Below are positions 10,352 to 22,700 of a stretch of 64,000 nucleotides of DNA, piece after piece; positions within the stretch are counted from its first letter, which is position 1; each line of letters starts with the position of its first letter. Below the pieces are notes generated by a model. That model ran no database searches. It saw nothing but the letters and a program-made list of their open reading frames with translations, and was not told the origin of the DNA. The translations under genes and the position numbers were made by a program. This DNA comes from Amblyornis subalaris (lineage: Eukaryota; Chordata; Aves; Passeriformes; Ptilonorhynchidae): assembly GCA_018881555.1 (NCBI GenBank), contig JACAXG010000056.1, forward strand, positions 445,462 through 509,461, written 5' to 3'.

Positions 10352-10580
10352 AGTCAGTGCCTGGATATCTTCCAACAAATCATCTCCACACTTCCACAGT
10401 GACNTTCCCCTCCCACTCCAGCTCTTTCCAATGGCTTTGTACAAAGAAGGTGCAATGATCTGACTGCAGCAGCTGGGGTTTTTTCCCAACAAAAGGCCAC
10501 AGGTTATGCATGGGAAGCATTGCCTTGAAAATGTATTTTCTCTTGAATGTTGGTAAATGTGGCATGTGACACATGCAGAA

Positions 10581-10586
10581 ATTAAA
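10581..10586 (+). promoter_or_regulatory. Candidate polyadenylation signals for downstream CD8A copy
   Basis: ATTAAA here, about 230 nt past the read-on stop, and AATAAA at 10796-10801. Both are plausible 3' ends if the copy is transcribed. Confidence 0.3.
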
Positions 10587-13500
10587 TGTATAGTGTTAAA
10601 CACAGAACAGAAAACCGAGCAGAAGCATTTTTCTGTATTTCACTCCATGTAAGCTTTGTTATTCTTTCAAATTATATTACTATGTCATGATCCAGAGATT
10701 AATTGTTTATTGCCAGTCCTACTGCTTGAGAGCCTACAGAGGATAATCCTGTGGGGAGAAACAGGACCTGGGTATTCAATTTCAAAAAGCATTTCAATAA
10801 AATGAACACATGTACAATGAAGTCTTCACTAGTGCATGGAATCCTGTTGATGGGGCAAGCACCAAAACAAACCTTTTGTAGTCACNGCCCCAGGGTTCTC
10901 ACTGAATACCCCACGGGCAGACACAGCCACGGGATGTTTGTTCTAAACCACCAGACCAACTTCACCAAGGAACCCTCCAGGAGAGGCAGTGACCCAGCAC
11001 AGCTCTCCAAAGCAGCACTGCCTTCCCTTTGCCAGCTCTCCCTGCCACACCNTCCCTTGGTCAGCTCATGTTCCAGCTCAGCTCAGCTGCACCCAGCACT
11101 GCACCTCAGATTTAAACCGATGGCTCAGAAGAGCCTGTTAAGTTTTCCAATGACAGGTAGAGCTGAGCAACAATATTCTTTATAATCCCATTACAATCTG
11201 GATTTTCTTCAGAAGACCTTTGCACCCCTACTAATAAGGTACCAACAGAAGGCAAAATCAAAACGACATTTTTTTGCTAAAATGTTAAGAAGCAGTTGCA
11301 AAGATCAGTGCAGCAGTGAGAAGGGAAAAAGCCAAGAGCAACTCCAGCCCTACATGCACAAGCAAACCATGCAAGTTCAGAGCAGACTGGTTGGGTTTGG
11401 GGTTGAGTGGCAATGTGTGGGCAAGGAGACTGCACTGCTGCTTGCATTAATAAAAAGAGGAGGACTGGCTGAGCTGGAGTCCAGAGAAGCAGTCAAGGCT
11501 CCTTGTTTGTCCATGCAGGAGGCTGTTGTTGGACAGGCCCTACAGATCTGACAGCTCTTTGTTTATAGCACGTGGAAGAGGTTCTAGGTTCCACAGGGAG
11601 CTGACTGAGCAAGGTGCAGTGGTAAAGGCTGGAAGCTGTTAGAGGCTGTCACAAGGCAAACAGGAATCTGACATACAGAATAACTTTGAAAGAGGAGCAG
11701 AAGGAGTACATTTGTTCAGAAGTCAGTGGTTATGTAATTGCAGACTTGCCATAACTAATAATTTGTTGATAGACCCCTGCTTCTACCCTATCCAGAGCTT
11801 CACTTATTCAGTGAACTTTTCTGAGCAAGAAAGGATTTTGATAAGTTAAACAAGCTCCAGATACATAATACAGCCAAGGATGCAGTAACTGGACTGGTCA
11901 GTTAACATCACTTTGTCCAAGCCTGTATTTGACAGATGACCTGTCACAGGGAAAGCACCTAAGCTGTGCTCACGCTCGTTGGACTAATTCTGTGGTTCAC
12001 ATTGTGCAAGGGCTTGGCAGCCACCCCCAGAACCATCCCCTTGCTGCTGTTTCTGCAGCATTCAACACAGAAAAACAAATTGAGGCAAGGAAAAAAGTAC
12101 AGAAACCTCTGGAAGAACAGTAAAGAGACAGTGAAACATGACCTTCCTGTAAGTAGGTTTCTTCCTTCTGATTCATCTGACATCCAATCTGATATGCAGG
12201 GTCAGCACGACCTATCCATCACTGGATTCCTATCCTGCACTGAATAAATTGAATACACGTTAATTTTTGTCGTGGGAGATCAATCACATCTGTTTGTGCT
12301 CCACATTCCTGGAAGCCTCCTGTGTAAGTTAGGAACCTTGAAAAACACAGGATTTACTCTCAGTTCTGAGGGGAAAAAATTGTCAGTCCAAACAGCTATG
12401 TTCATATATTTATTTTATCTCCCCACATGCAAATGTCTCATGGATGATGTTCAAAACTTGAACTGAGACATTTGCACCACCCTTGTTTCTTTAGCCAAAA
12501 TAAAGGAAAAGTCACAGCCATAACCTGACAGTCAGGAGGAGGAGACCAATAGCAGTGTTACCAGGTCTGAAAATAAACACGAGGAAACACAGGAGAAAAG
12601 GGGATCTTCATTTCAAAGGCTAAACTCAGGGAAGGTTTGCTCAGTCTTTGCTCCAGTCTGCACTGGGACTGGGCTGTTTTAAAATAACCCTTTGGAAAGG
12701 GAAAAGTTCTGAAGTGGAATAGGAACTGGACAATGCTTCCAGGGCTTTTGCATTTGGACACACAGATACAGCTCTTCTGTAAAAATTAGTACAAGTTAGT
12801 GTGACCCAAAACACCAGCTCCTACACATAGGCCCAACAAGACTCTGTAAGAGCTTATAGGAGGCTGTAAACAACTCCAGATCCCCTATTTCTCTACAGGA
12901 CTGCTAATTTAATGCACACTTGGAAGTCACAAAGATTAAGTCACTCATCTCACATACATACATTTTTGTAAACCACTCTTCCTTTTTACATACTAAGACT
13001 TGAATTAAATTCAGAGTAGGGATGTAACACCACATTACAGCTTTACTCACTACAAATCATTGCTGCCACACTTTTTTTTTCCTCTAGTTCTCCAAGCTTC
13101 TTTCCCTACATTGCAGTCTCATATCCACAAAAGTAAAAAGCAAGAGCTGGATGGATTAAGGAGCATGATATCCCTCCCTGCCCAAGAGACAAATCAACCT
13201 TTGAAGTGATAAGCACACAAAGAAAAATTGTGTCTTGCAGTGGGCAAACAAACCCTGCAAGGAAAATCTAACCCAAACTTACTGCCTTTAACTTGGGTGA
13301 GCTGGCTCCCAGTGATAAGTAACTTCAACCTTGAGTTTCAGCAGCAGTCATCCTGTAAAGTGTCAAGAAGAAAGATTCAAAGCAGCAGGATGGAGACAGG
13401 TCTAAGCTAACAGGGATCAGAAGCTCTGACTCGTTACTGATAACACACAGCATCCCCTGCAGCTTGTCCACATGTTAATTAAGCTTACAGAGACGAGACT

Positions 13501-15729
13501 GAAATCAATACAGTGTTTCCATTGAGGAGCACTGATTTTAGGAGGGAAGATTGTTAGTTCAGCCATGTCTAGTTGCAATGTGCACTGCTGAGGTCACAGC
13601 TGGAAGACTTAATTAAACAGTACTTCAGAGAGCTGCCGAACATGGAGAGTACTAACAGGAGGTGAGGACATCAGCTTTGTGCTAGTGACAGCCAAAAATG
13701 AACAATACCTTAAGTCTAAAATGGCTATGTACTGTTTTCATGTCCTACTGTTTTTAAGGTTTGATAATGCTTTATAACATTAGACTTGAAACCCCACAAG
13801 AACATATCAAAACAGATTTCCTATTTTAGGCATCTACAAAAATTAACACTCCAGTCTATTAATGACATTGAACTAACATTACAAACAAGCTGCTGCTATG
13901 AAAATCAAGTTTATAAACATCCATTACTTTTGGAGCACCCATAAGTTAAACTTTATATAAGCATGGTCAAAAAATTCCTGGCTTGATGCTCATCCACACA
14001 ACTGGTGTACTTGCTGCAACAGAGCTACTGTTCTGACACCCTTTGCAGAGAAGGGGAGAAGCACCAGCTGCAAGCCCAGCACAGTCTGAGAAGGGACACA
14101 GTGATCTGGGTACAGATAGAAACACGCTGAGTGTCTTTACTCTCATCCTGCAGCAGTCTCACTGAAAGGCACTTGGGGCACACAGGGCTAGTTCAGAGAC
14201 TAGTTAAAGGTCACAATTCTGGTCCAAAAGTGTAATGGAGACAGACCTCAGATACCACTGTAGCTTCAAAATCAAATACTTTTACTATGGATATTCCCAC
14301 ACCCTGTATGGGACAATGCACATCAGGTGCCAACTGTATTTAAGTATGAAAACCACAGAGTATTATTCACTTTTCCCCTGCAAGCACTTTCTCCAGTTAC
14401 CAGAAGCATGCCAGGCAGCAGCAGGAGAGAACCCACATCACCTCACAGGGCAAACTGGATTATCTGTGTCAACCAAACTGCAGAAGTGCTTCCCAAATGC
14501 CCAGCACAGCGTCCCGTTCGGGTGAGCACACAGGCTCTCAATGCTGAACCGCGAGCATCATCTGTTGGTGGAGCTGCAAAACTGCAGGCAAGGGTTTTGA
14601 AGTCAGTGTACAGGCACACAGGAAAAGAATGGCAACGATACAGTGAAAACAGCTGAGTTTTTGAATTAGCTATAGATCTGTAACATGCACTAGTTATGGT
14701 GATGTTTAATACCTAATTTGTACCCTATTTCCATTTAATAACTGTTCCATTCTTGGACTCCAAGCTATCAACACTAACTGGTGCTCACACCAGTGCCAAA
14801 ATACCATCAGCGTAACAGAGGAAGATGCAGCACACATACCTCNGGCTGGTTGTGGGGGGTTTGTTATTACTGGTTGGGTTGGGTTCTTTTAAATACTTCA
14901 TATGCCATTTCATATAGATCCAAAGTATTAAGCAATTCCAGTCAAAAGAAAATACTAAAAGCAATTTCAGCAAGACTAGGAAACCTACATGGAAAATAAT
15001 ATCCTCACCCNTTTATTGTTGATTTTACCACTTGGTAACGCGGCTGTTTGGAACTCAGTGTGAATACAATGTAAGTTTTGCAGAAAATCACACACCTGGT
15101 ATTTTTCACATGTATCAAACACATCTGAAGTTTAAAATTTGTGTGCCTTGACTTGCTCCTCATTTTATAACGTCTCTGTAGGTTTGTCCAGTGTCACTGA
15201 TCCGATAAGAGTCCGACTCAGTCTCTCCAGTCAGGTGACAGACAAATTCAAAAGGTGTAGATTTCCCAAAGACGGTCTTCTCTGTAGTGCATTGTGCTAG
15301 TGCATTCAACCAGTGTGTCAGTGTTCAACCAGACAAGCTTGGGGTTGGTTGGTTGTTTAACTACACAATACAGAAATATAATTTTACATGTAGCTTTGCA
15401 TGCCTTATGGCTGCTTGCCCTACTGTAGGACAGTGCAATAAATACAAATATATGCACACTAAAAAAGATTTAACTGCCGTGATCTACGTCTCCTTTATGA
15501 GTACAAATTTACCTAGTCAACGATATGACAAATTGAGCAGAAAAAGTGGCAATGGCAGTAATATTCTACTACAAAAACAAGGCTAGAAGCAAAGTGTTCT
15601 CAAGCTACAGAAAACTTGCTACCTCCTAATGTATGATGTAGGGCCCAGTTCTGCCAAGTGCAGAGTCGTGATCAGTAGATTGCATCAGAACATGCTTTTC
15701 CCCCCATTTAACAATGAATACTTCTACAA

Positions 15730-15735
15730 TTTATT
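15730..15735 (-). promoter_or_regulatory. Candidate RMND5A polyadenylation signal
   Basis: TTTATT on the plus strand (AATAAA on the gene strand), about 920 nt beyond the RMND5A stop. A further signal at 12409-12414 would give a much longer 3' UTR; both may be used. Confidence 0.3.
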
Positions 15736-16652
15736 TGGTTTTGATAACTGTTTATAAATAGCACACTATAATGACTATTAAACTATACAGCAACATGACA
15801 TTTATAGCCTAATCCTGAATACAAAGTTCAAAGAACATGACTACAAAGGCCAGAGAGCAAATGTCATCGACTAAAAGCATTTCCACTTCAGAATTTATTG
15901 AATGTTCTCTTANACAAACACTTCTCGATTGTGAAACCAGAGGAACAGGATTTCCTATTCCCTCTCTGCCCCAGTAGTAGTTTAGCCACACATCACCCTC
16001 ATAAATTAGTGATGGATTTTAACAGGTAGCCCCTTGGGGCTATATATTTTATATACTTTATATATATGCACATTTACTTTGAATTCTATGTAAAAGTTGA
16101 AAAAATGTTTGAAAGAAAAACTCAGAATATATCACAGCATNTTCAGCGAAAAAAATACAAATTAGTTTTATAACGACTATTCAATTTATCAAACTTTTTT
16201 TTTCTGAAGTATTTACCTTTAATTATGTACACATTACAGGAAATAAAACTTTGTCCACAAACATTCTCTAAGATGACAGTTATCAATAAAATGAGAGAAT
16301 AATAGCAGGAGGAATATTAAACAAATGGGGGTGATCAATTTCTGCTTTTAAAAAGTAAAAAGTCACCGTATAATTAAGTACAAAAACCTGCATTGAATGA
16401 CAACTGCTGGTGTAGTAACTTGATCAGGTATGGAGACCAAGAGTATAGTAAAGCCCTATGGTAATAATATTTCTGTAGCATTTCCACTTGGTATGTATAT
16501 ACTAAATGTTGGCAAAGTTTCTGTAGCATTAGCTTATACAAACATAGGAGTCCTCAGTCTGCTGCATAAAAGGGAATAAGTGTGTTTTAATTCTCCTGAA
16601 ATGCACCTGAAATCCAGAGTGTCACTTACAAACTGCATAATGAAACTTTTCT

Positions 16653-16716
16653 TCAGAAAAATATCTGTTTGGCATCTCCAGGGCTTTGTTCCATTGGACA
16701 ATAGGGGCATTTTAAT
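16653..16716 (-). CDS. RMND5A: RMND5A exon 9 (C-terminus and stop)
   Basis: Completes the Lys371 codon, then [20 protein letters not shown] and TGA. It supplies the last Cys-X2-Cys of the RING-like fold. Confidence 0.96.
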
Positions 16717-19700
16717 CTGGGGACAAAGACAACATGTTAGAACTGGGGCAATGTGTGACAACAGAGCATTAAAGGTATTGAGTTTTCCCCCTGCAGCATC
16801 AACCAACTGCACTCTTAAACCACAACACTTTACTTGGCTCCATTAAAAGTCACCTTTAGCTGAGAACTTACCATGCTTTGCCTTCTAGTTATAGTCTCTC
16901 ATCTCTCATCCATAAGCCCCTGAATTATTAATCATAAAGAGCAATTTCTTCGTAGTTATTATTTTTACTTCTGGATTCGCTTGTTGTGTTTTAGAATCAC
17001 AGAATGGTTTGGGTTGGAAGAGACCTTAAGGACCATCTTGTTCCAACCCACTGCCATGGGGAGGGACACCTCCCACTAGACCAGGTTGCTTAGAGCACCC
17101 TCCAGCCCTTGCAGTAATTTTAAATCAGTTGAGAGCTTTCACTGTGACTTCCTCAGCATCCAGTTCATTTTACTCTCTGGTTCCCAAAATGCTGTGATTT
17201 TACAACCCACTTAGATTAGCTCCTGCAGGCTATGACTAAAGGGTCAGCCTGGTCTCCTGATGAGGTCTCCACTGATACAATCCTACCTACTTACAATATT
17301 GCTTCTAGCACTGACCCATTTTTCCCCCCATCTCTTAGGTTTGGGCCTTTTACCTTCTCCCCCTGCATGCCNCCCCCGAGTTAATACTGTCAGAGCTATG
17401 CTGTCAGCACAGCTGATCAATGAAAGCACCAAGAATGAGTGATGAGAGACAGGAATGATGTAGCAGCAAGTCTACAGGCTTAAAATGGCTAAAATCACCC
17501 AAAGTCACCCACAAAGGCATCCCTTTAGGCTTTTCTAACAGGGCAGAGAATGCAAACATCACTCAGTATTTTCATTCATAGCCTCGCTGATTTTCACACT
17601 GGATTTCCCAAAAAGACTTACAGCTCTAAATTAAGCTGACAGCCTCCACAGAAGCTGTATATGTTCAATCCAAACAACTACTTTTCTTCCTCAAGAAAAT
17701 CTGTANAGCTTTCTCTCTCCCATTTCCTGCTTCCCAAAAGCCTGAGGCACCCCATGGATATCTAAGGAGTATTTCCACAGTTATAATTCCCCTACTTGCT
17801 CAATTACTAAGCCATATTTCCCCAGAGGTTTGATTTTATTTTTTAAGAGATTTTTCATGCATTACTAACCTTGCTCCCAAGGAAAAACTGTGTGTGTGAA
17901 GGTCTCCAGTTTGAATTTAAGACAACACAATGATGGTTACAGTGTGAAAAATTACTCTGCTCACTGCATTCCTTCACGCAAGCTCACTTTCAACATCATC
18001 AGTGGGTTTATTATGCTTTTCTCCAGTGCATCAACCCAGCTTATCTAGCTTTTAAGCCATTCTCCAAGATTAACAAGCTTCCACCAATTACGTAATTACG
18101 GGCTCAGTTTTCCCAAAACACAGTATTCTAGTCNTAAGATTTGTCCTTGTCTGTATACTGCTTGAAATTAAAGAATGGTACTTACTTGCTGCCATTAAAC
18201 ATTTTATTCAAAGCATCTCTTGATATAATATGACCACAGACTAATTTCATAGGTGGGTTATTATCTGTTGTTTGCTGACGAAGAATGGGACAGGCAAATA
18301 TTGAATGATACCAGCACTTTTTACCGAGGTCCACTTCAATCTGTGAAAGAAATCAACATAAAAATTTATCTTGAGAAATTACATTTCCAGATAATTATCT
18401 CTTTAGGTCGTGGCCCTTACTTAACAGATTTCACAATTCAGCTGTGAAAGCAACAAAATCCATTGTGTGGATGCCTGACAATTTCCCAGCCAAAAATACT
18501 TAATTGTGATTTTAAAATGGTGATTTTTGTTGGGGATGGGGAGAAACAACAAAGCAGTGTATTCTGCCAAGGGACAAGTGCAAATTTTGGTGCAGATCTA
18601 TCCCCTGGCAAGAAAACTGAGCTGGTGACCCAAAAAGAATTTCTGGAAATCACTGACTAGGAAATACAAAGTAGTTTAAATTACAGATTTCATCTTAGGG
18701 GGAAACTAAAAAGGAGAAAAAACCCTGGTATTGATTATGTTAATGTTCTATAGCTTCTTGAAAGACTCTGCCAACACCTTCATGTCATGTGAATAACAAA
18801 ATGTATCAGAATCACTAATTTGCAGTACCAACACAGAAGACACTGGTGCAGCACAAATCTTGCCAAGAGTACAAAATTATTTCAGAAAGGGACATGTAAC
18901 AGAGAAGAAAAGGTCTGCAGCTTCAGTAATTTACTGAGAACTGCAAAAATCACAGTTTGTGTACTTAAAGCACCTGGGTCTGACCAGTCCTCTGTTCCAA
19001 CAGGTTTAACCTTCAACAAAACCTGACAATGTGACCTTTTCATGCTACTTAATCTCTGTCTTTGCACACTGAAAATAAGGCTTCCCACCCCCATACTTGG
19101 CAGAACACACTAGAGACCCTTCAGTTTAGAAAATGAAGGAGACACATGTATTATTAACTGATTTGCATTGGACAGCAATCTTTTTCCAAATGCTCCCCAG
19201 CTATTCATTCCTGGCTGGACAGCAAGGCAGCAATCTGTCACACTTGGAGGTTACACTTTCAGCATTACAGAAAACACAGCTGGGAGAAACTCAGCACTTA
19301 TCCTTACTCTATAAATGAATCTCTTCCAGCTGCAGTCAAAGAGGCTAACTCAGTTCATGCCCAGCTTGCACTAAATAAGTTTCCTTTCCAAATCAGGAGC
19401 AGGTCACTGGAGAGCTGCACACGCTTGGTAAGAGCTATAAAGGGAAACTGGGGTTTCGTAACAACTGAACTTCATTTCAACTGATATAAATGAGATGTGC
19501 TGGAAGCATAATGCACTGGATCCCAATTCCCACTTCCCCAGACGCAGCACTAATTCTTTCATCTCCTGTCTGCCTGATAAAGAGCCAGTGCAAAGCAAGC
19601 CCTGGACTGAGCTCAAGCCTAGCCAGGGGAAGTGAATGTTTCTCTGTGGGATCCATTTTCTTTCCAGTTATACAGAAACATCTCTGGATAAGTGGAAGGT

Positions 19701-22700
19701 GAGAGCATCCGTTTCTTTAAGGTCGTTTATCAAAGACCTTTTCAATGTGAAAGGGAATAACAAAGGCAAGGGGGAGTAACAAACAAAACTGAGAGTTACA
19801 AACGTGACAGACAAAAAGAACNGAGACAATAACAACCTGGACAGCTACACTGAGAGGTCACCAAGAAACCGCAACCAAACCTAGACTTTGCAACAGAGAT
19901 GAATCTAAACCTGAGGGTCTCTGAGGAGAAGGGGTCATCAGAACTATACAAACTGCAGGAGGAAAGTGCAGAGGAAGGGGACCGGGGAGGAACAGCTGGA
20001 AATGGGTATAAAAGGGGCTAGAAGGGCCATGCTGGAGTTGAGGATCCACCAGCGTGTGGTTTGCCTGTGAATCGAGTTTGTGCTTTCACTGGTGAATGTC
20101 AATCTTTTCTAGTGCAGGAGAAGGAAGGAATCTGGGCTGTCTGTACTTATATTTTATGTGAGTCCTGTGTGGGTGCTGCTGAGGGCAGCACTGTGTCCAG
20201 GGCAGCCTGTGGGGCCAGCTGGGTCAGTGTCTGTGTCTGTGTGTGTGGGTGGGTGTCTGCAAGCCCCAGGGCCCTGGGCAGCAGAGAGCCCTGAGCCCCA
20301 GAGCTGCTGGAGGTGGTGGCCATGTAAAATATCCCATAACACGCGGCACAAAAGAAACCTGAGAACAGCATNTGCCATTAGAAATCTGCCCCAGGATAGC
20401 TCAGCACCAACTCACCGGGAGTTCATCCTTCTGGTTCCAAACCCCTGTGCACTGCCTTTGCTCAATAACTGCCTTGATATTAATTAGAGCTGGTAATGCT
20501 ACACAACCTGCTGAGAAACTGCAGAAAAAGGACACGTTAGTATAAGGTGCATGTGAGGAAACCAACACTTTTCACATTTCTACTTTAAAGGTTAACTGGN
20601 ACACAAAGGTTTTGTACTATTTCATTCAGATCTTGTTATACTTGTAGGGAACTTAGAAGTACAGACAAGCAAGAGTTTTGGGGCAGGTTATCAGTTATCC
20701 TGTATTGTAGGCTGGGGCCCTCAGATACTACATTCTGGACAGAAAACAACAGTTAATCCCTCCTCTGAGTCTTAAAATGAATTGATTTTTTCTACCACCC
20801 ACTTTGATTTTGAGCTGTACAGCATGAGGACATCACGTTAGTTTACAGAGGTGGTTGCTCTCAGCTATGGTAGAGTACGTGCAGCCTAAGAGTTTCCATG
20901 TAACCCACGCATACACACAACCCATAATCCTTTAATTACACATAATTACCATGTAAAGAAACATGTCTTTCCACCTTCACCTTAGATCAAGAAAAGAAAT
21001 GTAGAAAAAACAGGTAGGTAAGCGAAGGAAGGAAACCAGGGCCTGTGACAAGAACAGCAGTATAAAACTGCCCAAGGTCTGTGTCCCAACAGTTCAGCCT
21101 CCTCTGGGATTTACCCAGCACCAGAATTTACCACATTATCTGAAAACATTTCAGAATGTTACAAAAAAAAGTATGACACTGAGTTTCCACAAATTAACAG
21201 ATGACTTGATGGATTTAAGTCTAATGACAGTACTATACGACCTGGAAATCANTGGCCACAGAAACAGGATTTGACCTTGTTATCAGCCTACTCCATTTGT
21301 TTGGCAGATGATTTCACTGTTTGTGCAAGTTTTGTTTAAAAAAAAAAAAAAGTAGATCATATCCCTNGCCTCCAACTGGCCAATTTAACCCTCGCACTCT
21401 GCTTTTTGGTTATTTCAGCCCTGAGTGTAACTTGTGTTAACCCTGTGANAAGTTAAGATGAATAGTATTTGTACAAAAACATCTCTAAAGAGCCCTTTCA
21501 GAATATAAAAACTCAAGTAAATAGTAAATTCAAATAGTATCCTGTAGTCCATCAAGATCCTGAACCACAACCTCCCTAGCACAAGTTTTACCCCTGTCTC
21601 CACACAGTAACTCAGACCATGAGGTCTGTACAGGATTAGATAAATACTGGAGAAGCCAATCNGCAATAAAAAAGTGCCCACTACTCATGTTCTCAAAATC
21701 AAAATATTTCATAGTAAGGATTTCACTTCAAGCTGGTTTAATTCCTAAAGGATCTGCAGCACTCCAAGGTCACACCAGTTTAGAACAGTCTTGTTTATGA
21801 CAAGAGCATCAATACCACCTACACAGCAAATACATTTCAGAACAATCAATTCCACACCAGGAGCAAAGCAAATGTCCAACCACTCCAAATATCAGTAACA
21901 GGGCATTGAAAATCTCTTGGCCATTTGCATTGAAAACTGCATTGCAGCATCAGTGCATGGAGCAATGAAAATGTAAAGGACTGCTGTTCATCTGAATGAA
22001 ACGAGAGAAAGATCAAAGTCAAAAAACAGAGATTTAAGCTCTAGATACCTATAAACCCTCGAACTGAAACTTGAAAGTTTATTGTAGAAAAACAATTAAT
22101 CTGAAGTGCTCCCGTTGTTGTTTCTGTTGTATTTTGTGACTGAGGTACAAAGAGGAGAAGCAAAAGGCTTAACAATTTAAGAGCTCTAAACTAAGCACAG
22201 AAGTCTAACAATAGTGAATGGAAACAGTAAAAAAAAAAAAAAGCCAAAACAAACAAAAATGTAGGAGGTAGTGAAGCTTCTGTTAAGTACCAAATCCAGC
22301 CTAGAAACATACATATAATTTATTTTCTATTTAACATCTGAAATGAAAATGAGANCAAGGTAAATATACTGGGGGAATTGACATGCAAAGGCTAAATAGC
22401 AGCTAATCTGTTTTATCTTCGGAGAAGCTAGAAAGAGATGAGGTTGGGTTTTCGTCATATTTCCAACAGCCTCCTACAGATCTGCATTTTTTCAGATTAG
22501 CTACTGAGCTTAAAAGTGCCTCTTTCTTCTTTGCAAATGAGGCCCAGCAAACAACTTGGAAATTCTGNCAGCTGAAACCAACTCAACTCTTAAACATTCT
22601 TCTAAGACAACAACCAGTAACGTGTGGATTAAAAACCGAAATTATCAAATGCTGATGGAATCATGGTCCCAGTTTTAGGGGGTTTTTTTCAGTTAAACAG

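Larger units (their letters stand above)
10352..16652. other. Spacer between CD8A cluster and RMND5A, including RMND5A 3' UTR
   Basis: No coding exon recognised on either strand. Homology to the upstream CD8A copy ends near 10365. The right part must hold the minus-strand RMND5A 3' UTR; AATAAA on that strand occurs at 15730-15735 and 12409-12414. AT-rich low complexity lies at about 16040-16070. Confidence 0.5.

Noticed and set aside
9532..10458. 308-codon open frame through the downstream CD8A copy
   Set aside because: It begins in the real stalk exon but then reads intron 3 and exon 4 in the wrong frame; the spliced model explains the locus better.
10366..14000. Tail exons for the downstream CD8A copy
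   Set aside because: I searched for sequence encoding the CRC motif and the KP-rich terminus and found none; homology to the upstream copy stops near 10365.
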